DNA of 48,248 nucleotides from Chloroflexota bacterium. Its GTDB lineage: Bacteria > Chloroflexota > Limnocylindria > Limnocylindrales > CSP1-4. The stretch is from positions 1 to 48,248 of the forward strand of contig VEOW01000157.1 of the NCBI GenBank assembly GCA_012026785.1, written 5' to 3'. The notes under the pieces were generated by a model. It did not search any database. It saw only the letters and a list, made by a program, of their open reading frames with translations, and had not been told where the DNA came from. The first letter of the stretch is position 1. Every line of letters starts with the position of its first letter. The translations under genes were made by a program, and so were the position numbers. Shown piece after piece: positions 43,347-48,248 of the stretch.

Positions 43347-44756
43347 TTACCCGAGCGAGCCCTCCATCTCGAGCTTCACGAGGCGGTTGAACTCGATGGC
43401 GTACTCCATCGGGAGCTCCTTCGTGAAGACCTCGAGGAAGCCCTGGATCACGAGGTTCTGGGCCTCGTTCTCGGTCAGGCCGCGCGACATCAGGTAGAAG
43501 ATCTGGTCGGCACTGATCTTGCCGACGGTGGCCTCGTGGGTCATCGTCGTGTCGTCTTCACCGATGTCGATGTAGGGGTAGGTGTCAGACCGCGACTGGT
43601 CGTCGAGCATCAAGGCATCGCAGCGGACCGACGCGACGACGCCGGTCGAACCCGGCGAGACCTTCAGGTGGCCGCGATAGGTCGCCCGCCCGCCGTCCTT
43701 CGAAACGGACTTCGAAACGATCCGCGAGGTCGTGTTCGGGGCGAGGTGAATGGCCTTGGCGCCGGTGTCCTGGTGCTGGCCGGCGCCCGCCACGGCGACC
43801 GAGATCACCTCGGCCGTGGCGCCCTCACCGCGGAGGTAGATCGACGGGAACTTGACGGTCTTGCGCGAGCCGGTGTTGGCGTCCACCCACTCGACGGTCG
43901 ACCGCTCATACGCGTGTGCTCGCTTCGTCACGAGGTTGTAGACGTCATTCGACCAGTTTTGAATCGTCGTATAGCGGACCTTCGAACCGGGCAACGCAAC
44001 GACCTCGACGACCGCGGCGTGGAGCGAGTCCGTGGCATAGATCGGGGCGGTGCAGCCCTCGATGTAGTGGACCTTCGCACCCTCGTCGACCACGATCAAC
44101 GTCCGCTCGAATTGGCCCGTGTTCTCGCCGTTGATCCGGAAGTAGGCCTGGAGCGGCAGCGGGACCTCGACGCCCTTGGGGACATAGACGAACGAGCCGC
44201 CCGACCAGACGGCGGTGTTGAGGGCGCTGAACTTGTTGTCCTCGGCCGGCACGACCGTCCCGAAGTGCTTCTTGAAGAGCTCTGGGTACTCCTTGAGGCC
44301 CTGGTCGGTGCCCATGAAGACGACCCCGAGCTTCGAAAGCTCCTCGCGGACCGAGTGGTAGACGACCTCGGAGTCGTACTGGGCGCCGACGCCGGCGAGG
44401 AACTTGCGCTCCGCCTCGGGGATGCCCAGCCGTTCGAACGTCGCCTTGATCTGCTCGGGGACGTCGTCCCAGGACTTCTCCTCGCGCTCGGACGGCTTGC
44501 GGTAGTAGACGATCTTGTCGAAGTCGATCTTGTCGAGCCCGTCGGTCCACATCGGCATCGGCCGCTTCACGAAGTGCTCGTACGCGCGCAGCCGCATCTG
44601 GAGCATCCACTCGGGCTCCTCCTTGAAGCGGCTGATCTCCTCGACGGTCTGGCGCGTCAGGCCGCGGCCGCTCTCGCGCAGGTAGACGATGTCGTCGTGG
44701 AAGGCGTACTGCTCTCGTCGGTCGGCGACGAGCTCGCGGGTCGTCGGTGTGGTCAA
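43347..44756 (-). CDS. sufB: Fe-S cluster assembly protein SufB
   Basis: 469 residues from TTG 44756, preceded by GGAGAG at good distance; the frame is open to 44807, but that extension crosses the leader. All family features are seen: YLRESGRGLTRQTVEEIS, KEEPEWMLQMRLRAYEHF, WSGGSFVYVPKGVEVPLPLQAYFRIN, HYIEGCTAPIY, SVRCDALMLDDQSRSDTYPYI with the conserved Cys, and HEATVGKISADQIFYLMSRGL. It builds clusters with SufC and SufD. A clear sigma70-type promoter with an inverted repeat over the -10 lies upstream. Its stop is 9 bases from the convergent XRE-like gene. Confidence 0.94.
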   Translation of the reverse strand: MTTPTTRELVADRREQYAFHDDIVYLRESGRGLTRQTVEEISRFKEEPEWMLQMRLRAYEHFVKRPMPMWTDGLDKIDFDKIVYYRKPSEREEKSWDDVPEQIKATFERLGIPEAERKFLAGVGAQYDSEVVYHSVREELSKLGVVFMGTDQGLKEYPELFKKHFGTVVPAEDNKFSALNTAVWSGGSFVYVPKGVEVPLPLQAYFRINGENTGQFERTLIVVDEGAKVHYIEGCTAPIYATDSLHAAVVEVVALPGSKVRYTTIQNWSNDVYNLVTKRAHAYERSTVEWVDANTGSRKTVKFPSIYLRGEGATAEVISVAVAGAGQHQDTGAKAIHLAPNTTSRIVSKSVSKDGGRATYRGHLKVSPGSTGVVASVRCDALMLDDQSRSDTYPYIDIGEDDTTMTHEATVGKISADQIFYLMSRGLTENEAQNLVIQGFLEVFTKELPMEYAIEFNRLVKLEMEGSLG

Positions 44757-44793
44757 GAGGCTCTCCGTTCGGGGCCCTCGGGCCCGGTTCTGC

Positions 44794-44836
44794 AATCCCA
44801 AGTGCAATTATCGGGATTACCCCCCGTCGGCGTCAA
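44794..44836 (-). promoter_or_regulatory. sufB promoter with overlapping inverted repeat AATCCC-N13-GGGATT
   Basis: On the minus strand TTGACG (44836-44831), an 18-base spacer and GATAAT (44812-44807) form the best -35/-10 pair in the window. AATCCC (44794-44799) and GGGATT (44813-44818) are inverted and flank the -10, the place for a repressor such as an Fe-S-sensing Rrf2-type SufR/IscR. No such regulator gene is in view. A GGGCCC-rich hairpin lies in the leader before the TTG. Confidence 0.6.
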
Positions 44837-44871
44837 CGACCCCCAGGCCCGCGAGCCACTGACGTACGAGC

Positions 44872-44877
44872 TAGGCT
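44872..44877 (+). promoter_or_regulatory. -10 box TAGGCT of the cyclase gene (leaderless)
   Basis: TAGGCT ends six bases before GTG 44884 and no ribosome-binding site is present. It diverges from the sufB promoter about 35 bases away. Confidence 0.45.
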
Positions 44878-44883
44878 GCGAGG

Positions 44884-46761
44884 GTGGCCGCGTCCCCGCC
44901 CTGGTATCGAGTCGTCAGCGATCCGGGCGTGCTGCGGCGCGCCGTGATCACGGGCGTCGGGGTCGGCACGATCTTGACGATCGCCAACAACACCGACGTG
45001 ATCCAGGCCGGCACGATGCCCGAATCGCGACTGCTGCCGATCGCGGTCACCTACGCCGTGCCGTTCCTCGTCTCCCTCGCCTCGAGCGTGCTGGCACTGC
45101 GCGTCGAGCGCCGGGACCAGGGCCAGACGACGCGCCTCCTGGAGCGCGAGATCGAGGCGATCGTCCGCTTTCCCGGCCAGAACCCGAACCCCGTCATGCG
45201 CCTCAACCGCGACGGGCAGGTCATCTACGCCAACGATTCGAGCCGTCCCGTCCGGGGCGCCCTGGGCGTCGAGGTCGGCGACACCCTGCCGACTCCATGG
45301 TTCGAGCGCGTTCGAACCGCGCAATCGACGACCGACCCCGTCCGCTTCGAGGTCGAGCACGGCCGCCAGACGTTCGCCGTCCTTGCCGTCTGGGTGCAGG
45401 ACCTCGGCGTCTACAACCTCTACGGGACCGACATCACCGGCGCCAAGGTCGTCGAGCGCTTCCCCGACGACAACCCCAACCCGGTCCTGCGGATGAGTCC
45501 CGAGGGCCAGCTGCTGTACGCCACCGCCGCAAGCCGCCCGATCATCCGGGCCCTCGCCATCGAACCGGGCGACCCGCTGCCCGGCGACCTCCTCACGGCC
45601 ATCCAGCGGGCCATCGATGACGACGCGGCCCCGACGCCCGAGATCGCCGGCGACGGCCGGATCTTCCACCTTCGCCCGGTCGTCATTCCGGAGTTCGAGT
45701 TCGTGAACCTCTACGGCATCGACGTGACCGCGCTCAAGGCTGTTGACAAGTTCCCGAACGAGAACCCCAACCCGGTCGTCCGTCTCGATCGCGACGGACG
45801 GGTGAGCTACGCCAATCCGGCCAGCGAACTCCTTCGTCGGGCGCTCGGTGCCGACGTCGGCGATCAGCTCGACCCGCTGACCTTCCAGCGGGTCCTTGAC
45901 GCCCTCGACGGCGACGCGACGGGCGCGCTGGAGCTGACCGCCGAGGGCCGGGTCTACGAGGTCCGGGTCGTGCGGGTCTATGAGTTCGAGTCAATCAACC
46001 TGTACGGCACCGACATCACCGCGGCTCGCCAGGTGGAGGAGCTGAGCGCTGCCAACGAGAAGCTCCTGCTCAGCATCCTGCCGCCCTCGATCGCCGAACG
46101 GCTGCGCGGTGGCGAGACGGTCATCGCCGACCGGTTTGACGACATGGCCGTCCTGTTCGCCGACATCGTGGACTTCACGGCGCTTTCCTCGCGACTGGCG
46201 CCGATCGAGGTCATCGAGCTGCTCAACGAGGTCTTCCGGATGTGCGACGAGCTCGCCGAGCGGTACGGCCTCGAGAAGATCAAGACGGTCGGCGACGCCT
46301 ACATGGTCGTCGGCGGACCGGGTCTGGGCGATGATCGCTCGAACGGCAGGCGCCCCGGCTCCGACGGCTTCGGCTCCCACGCTGCCGATGTCGCGAGCAT
46401 GGCCCTGGCGATGCTGACCGAGCTGGCGCGCTTCCGCGAGGCGAGCGGCCACTCGATCGAGGTCCGGATCGGCATGAACGTTGGGCCCGCGGTCGCGGGC
46501 GTCATCGGCCTCAAGAAGTTCATCTACGACGTCTGGGGCGACACGGTGAACACGGCCAGCCGGATGGAATCGACGGGCGTCCCCGGTCGAATCCAGGTCA
46601 CCCGGGAGACCTACGAGCGCTTGTGCGATGACTTCGAGTTCGAACGACGGGGCCCAATCGAGGTCAAGGGCAAGGGCACGATCGAGACGTGGTTCCTGGT
46701 CGGCCGGCGTTCGAACGACATCGAGGAGATGGCCGTGCCGGCCGCCGAGGCCACGGCTTGA
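44884..46761 (+). CDS. Membrane-anchored class III adenylate/guanylate cyclase with three tandem PAS-like repeats
   Basis: 625 residues from GTG 44884. Two or three N-terminal helices (~18-72) anchor it. Three repeats of about 95 residues follow, each starting FP..NPNPV.R...G...YA (at ~94, ~190 and ~290) and ending with NLYG.D.T, a PAS-like sensory array produced by duplication. After a short coiled coil (VEELSAANEKLLLSILPPSIAERL), the catalytic domain (~405-600) has VLFADIVDFTALSS with metal Asp, LEKIKTVGDAYMVVGG and DVWGDTVNTASRMESTG with the Asn/Arg pair. The Lys/Asp choice suggests cAMP. The downstream NUDIX gene overlaps by four bases. Confidence 0.9.
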   Translation: MAASPPWYRVVSDPGVLRRAVITGVGVGTILTIANNTDVIQAGTMPESRLLPIAVTYAVPFLVSLASSVLALRVERRDQGQTTRLLEREIEAIVRFPGQNPNPVMRLNRDGQVIYANDSSRPVRGALGVEVGDTLPTPWFERVRTAQSTTDPVRFEVEHGRQTFAVLAVWVQDLGVYNLYGTDITGAKVVERFPDDNPNPVLRMSPEGQLLYATAASRPIIRALAIEPGDPLPGDLLTAIQRAIDDDAAPTPEIAGDGRIFHLRPVVIPEFEFVNLYGIDVTALKAVDKFPNENPNPVVRLDRDGRVSYANPASELLRRALGADVGDQLDPLTFQRVLDALDGDATGALELTAEGRVYEVRVVRVYEFESINLYGTDITAARQVEELSAANEKLLLSILPPSIAERLRGGETVIADRFDDMAVLFADIVDFTALSSRLAPIEVIELLNEVFRMCDELAERYGLEKIKTVGDAYMVVGGPGLGDDRSNGRRPGSDGFGSHAADVASMALAMLTELARFREASGHSIEVRIGMNVGPAVAGVIGLKKFIYDVWGDTVNTASRMESTGVPGRIQVTRETYERLCDDFEFERRGPIEVKGKGTIETWFLVGRRSNDIEEMAVPAAEATA

Positions 46762-47273
46762 AGCCGCCCGCATCGGGCGGGATCTTGCTCTACCGCCGTC
46801 GCGAGGGCGGCCTGGAGGTGCTGCTCGCGCATCCCGGCGGGCCGTACTGGCAGCGCAAGGACGACGGCGCCTGGAGCATCCCGAAGGGCATCGCCGACGG
46901 CGAGGAGGATCTCGCCGCCGTGGCGGCACGCGAGTTCGCCGAGGAGACGAGCTTCGAACTCGCGGCCGTCGCCCGCGAGCCGGCTGGCGAACCGCTGGCG
47001 TTGGGTTCGGCCACGCTCAAGAGCGGCAAGGTCGTCCATGCCTGGGCGGTCGAGGGCGACCTCGACGCGGCGGCGGCGCACTCGAACACCTGCGAGATCG
47101 AATGGCCGCCCCGCTCCGGTCGCATGATCACCATTCCGGAGGTCGACCGGCTCGAGTGGTTCGACATGACCGAGGCGCGCCGGCGGATCCATCCCGGCCA
47201 GGCGCCGCTGCTGGACCGGCTCGCGGAGATCATGCGGCCCCACACCGACCCAACGCCGGACTCCGTTGCTTAG
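46758..47273 (+). CDS. NUDIX hydrolase
   Basis: 171 residues from TTG 46758, overlapping the cyclase stop (TTGA); an in-frame start further upstream would lie inside the cyclase. The NUDIX box is present at ~36-58 (KGIADGEEDLAAVAAREFAEET), although the terminal Gly of the consensus is Ser (TSF). The context GGILLYRRREGGLEVLLAHPGGPYW and DDGAWSIPKG is like the diadenosine-polyphosphate/NTP group. The substrate is unknown. Coupling to a cyclase suggests a nucleotide-signal or clean-up role, which is inference. Confidence 0.85.
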   Translation: MKPPASGGILLYRRREGGLEVLLAHPGGPYWQRKDDGAWSIPKGIADGEEDLAAVAAREFAEETSFELAAVAREPAGEPLALGSATLKSGKVVHAWAVEGDLDAAAAHSNTCEIEWPPRSGRMITIPEVDRLEWFDMTEARRRIHPGQAPLLDRLAEIMRPHTDPTPDSVA

Positions 47274-47330
47274 ACCCGTGCCTGGCCTCCACGCCGCTGT
47301 GGCCCGCGGACCCGTGGCCCGGAGGCATTG

Positions 47331-47530
47331 CGGGATTACCAAATCAGTTGAACGCCCAGACCCTGATTGAGGGGCTGGCGCGCTCGATCGCCCTCGGAAC
47401 GCCCACCTCGACGCCGCGACGCGCCGCGGCCCAACGTGCTCGACCTGGGAGCCGTCGGCCCCGAGTGGCGACGCACCACACAACCGGGGCCGTTTGGCCC
47501 CGGATCGTTCAAATCAATTGGTGAATCGAC
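47331..47530. repeat. IR-bounded intergenic element E4
   Basis: ATTACCAAATCAGTTGAAC (47335-47353) and GTTCAAATCAATTGGTGAAT (47507-47526) are inverted, about 14 of 19 matching, and both fit the E1-E3 end consensus ACCAAyTnAgTTGAAC. The interior (~150 bases) is not clearly related to E2/E3 and contains the hairpin at 47484-47503. It lies in the 383-base gap between the NUDIX gene and the minus-strand surface protein; no other gene is seen there. Confidence 0.7.
47484..47503. terminator. CCGGGGCC-GTTT-GGCCCCGG hairpin inside E4
   Basis: A perfect 8-bp G/C stem with a GTTT loop, close to the right repeat of E4 and downstream of the cyclase-NUDIX unit. It lacks a following T-run. It may terminate or protect the transcript, or be part of the element's folded form. 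Confidence 0.55.
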
Positions 47531-47567
47531 AGGTTGACAGCGGCACCGCCATGCGCTGGACGCGAGC

Positions 47568-47592
47568 GGAGGGCGGGTCAAACCCGCCCTCC
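47568..47592. terminator. 11-bp perfect hairpin downstream of the surface-protein gene
   Basis: GGAGGGCGGGT-CAA-ACCCGCCCTCC is a perfect stem with a three-base loop, 64 bases past the stop of the minus-strand surface protein. It is also downstream of E4 for plus-strand transcripts, so it can serve both. Its GGGCGGGTCAAACCC core recurs at 16260-16274. Confidence 0.7.
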
Positions 47593-47656
47593 GTCGACGT
47601 CTCGGTGGCCGGCTCCCGGGTCAGGGGCTCCGCCGGGGGCCTGCCGCTCGAAGGGG

Positions 47657-48248
47657 TCAGCGGCGCTTGCGCTCGCGTCGCGGCGTAACCGCGAGGAGCA
47701 TCGCCATGAAGGCTCCGAGGGCGATGACCAACCACCAGGCGTCGCTCGACGGGGCCGAGCTGCTGCCAGGCAGGCTGGTGGTCGGTGGCAGGGTCGGGAG
47801 ATCGGTCTCCTCCTCCAGCTCCTGACCGGGGGTATTGACCTCGTCGCAGACCTCGTCGGCACCACCCTCGCCGTCGTCGACACAGGCCTGGTTGAACACC
47901 AGGAGTGTCTCGAAATCGGCCTCCACGACGGTGTGGCTGGCGGTGCAGGTGATCGACTCGCCGGGGGCGAGATCGACCGGCATCGACCGCGTGCACTCCA
48001 GGTCGGAAACCTGCTCGTCGGTGACGACCACGTCGTGGAGCGTCACGTTGCCGACGTTGGTGGCGACGATCGTGTACTCGATGACGTCGCCGACTTCGTC
48101 GAAGCCGCCGGTCTCATCGACCTTGTCGATCGCCAGGGCGGGGTTGTCCTCGCCCGGGGTGTCGACGTCGTCGCAGGCCTCGGCCGCGCCACCCTCGCCG
48201 TCGTCGACGCAGGCCTCGTTGAAGACGCTGCCCTCGTCGAGATCGCCC
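47657..48248 (-). CDS. DUF11-type repeat surface protein, C-terminal part
   Basis: The frame runs in from the right edge, giving about 196 C-terminal residues. One nearly complete repeat has VGDVIEYTIVATNVGNVTLHDVVVTD and LAPGESITCTASHTV, the conserved DUF11/CARDB-like beta-sandwich. Two copies of the acidic loop VFNxACVDDGEGGAxExCD flank it. A Thr/Pro/Ser-rich linker, one helix (AWWLVIALGAFMAMLLAV) and a basic tail (RRERKRR) form a cell-surface anchor without a recognisable LPXTG. It is probably an adhesin or wall-associated structural protein; the N-terminus is outside the window. Confidence 0.8.
   Translation of the reverse strand, partial: GDLDEGSVFNEACVDDGEGGAAEACDDVDTPGEDNPALAIDKVDETGGFDEVGDVIEYTIVATNVGNVTLHDVVVTDEQVSDLECTRSMPVDLAPGESITCTASHTVVEADFETLLVFNQACVDDGEGGADEVCDEVNTPGQELEEETDLPTLPPTTSLPGSSSAPSSDAWWLVIALGAFMAMLLAVTPRRERKRR

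Overview
The window is about 70% G+C with near-universal G/C third codon positions. It looks like one contiguous piece of a free-living, probably uncultured bacterium. An F420-type LLM oxidoreductase, small Chloroflexota-type membrane proteins (DUF6220, lmo0937), a full Aap amino-acid transporter and many leaderless GTG/ATG starts suggest a Chloroflexota lineage such as Limnocylindria/Ellin6529, with an actinobacterium as the alternative. This placement is an inference. I see no tRNA, rRNA, CRISPR array, phage or recognisable transposase.

Layout. 1-4420: reductive pyrimidine/hydantoin catabolism (nitrilase-type amidohydrolase C-terminus, LLM oxidoreductase, dihydropyrimidinase), interrupted by an XRE/nuclease-like gene. 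4496-7199: a lipoprotein, then an Rsb-type partner-switching module (anti-sigma kinase, STAS antagonist, PP2C phosphatase). 7314-10240: two DUF6220 membrane proteins with a NarL-type two-component system. 10324-16125: methylmalonate/malonate-semialdehyde dehydrogenase and a giant secreted subtilase. 16332-20090: a divergent Lgt homologue, malate dehydrogenase and PEP carboxykinase. 20559-24706: cystathionine gamma-synthase/lyase, a UbiA prenyltransferase and a PhoB-type two-component pair. 24886-30840: glutamate dehydrogenase, a Cys-rich protein and the aapJQMP operon. 31115-34971: lgt-plsC-cbs-GNAT operon. 35048-40133: small membrane protein, membrane-bound ferritin MbfA, ornithine-cyclodeaminase-like protein and a penicillin-acylase-family hydrolase. 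40443-44756: Rieske protein, sufD and sufB, split by a second XRE/nuclease-like gene. 44884-48248: triple-PAS class III cyclase, NUDIX hydrolase and the C-terminus of a DUF11-type surface protein.

How the parts fit. Pyrimidine breakdown gives beta-alanine/3-aminoisobutyrate, whose semialdehydes MmsA can turn into acetyl- or propionyl-CoA. Mdh plus PckA give a gluconeogenic exit. Aap uptake and GdhA link amino-acid import to nitrogen metabolism. CBS plus the CGS/CGL-like enzyme form a transsulfuration pair, which could feed cysteine to Suf Fe-S assembly.

The most unusual signal is a family of roughly 200-250 bp intergenic elements bounded by inverted repeats, five of them in 48 kb (439-637, 20326-20540, 40192-40438, 42257-42509, 47331-47530). 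Two sit directly upstream of the two paralogous XRE/nuclease-like genes, with the start codon in or abutting the gene-proximal repeat. Those two genes interrupt two otherwise coherent gene clusters. Two homologous elements in inverted orientation, sharing a perfect 32-bp end, bracket sufD-Rieske. This could be an undescribed non-autonomous element/protein pair, comparable in logic to REP/RAYT. Other signals are recurrent leaderless promoters, a strongly over-represented TTCGAA palindrome, and an in-frame TGA joining a STAS frame to a PP2C frame.
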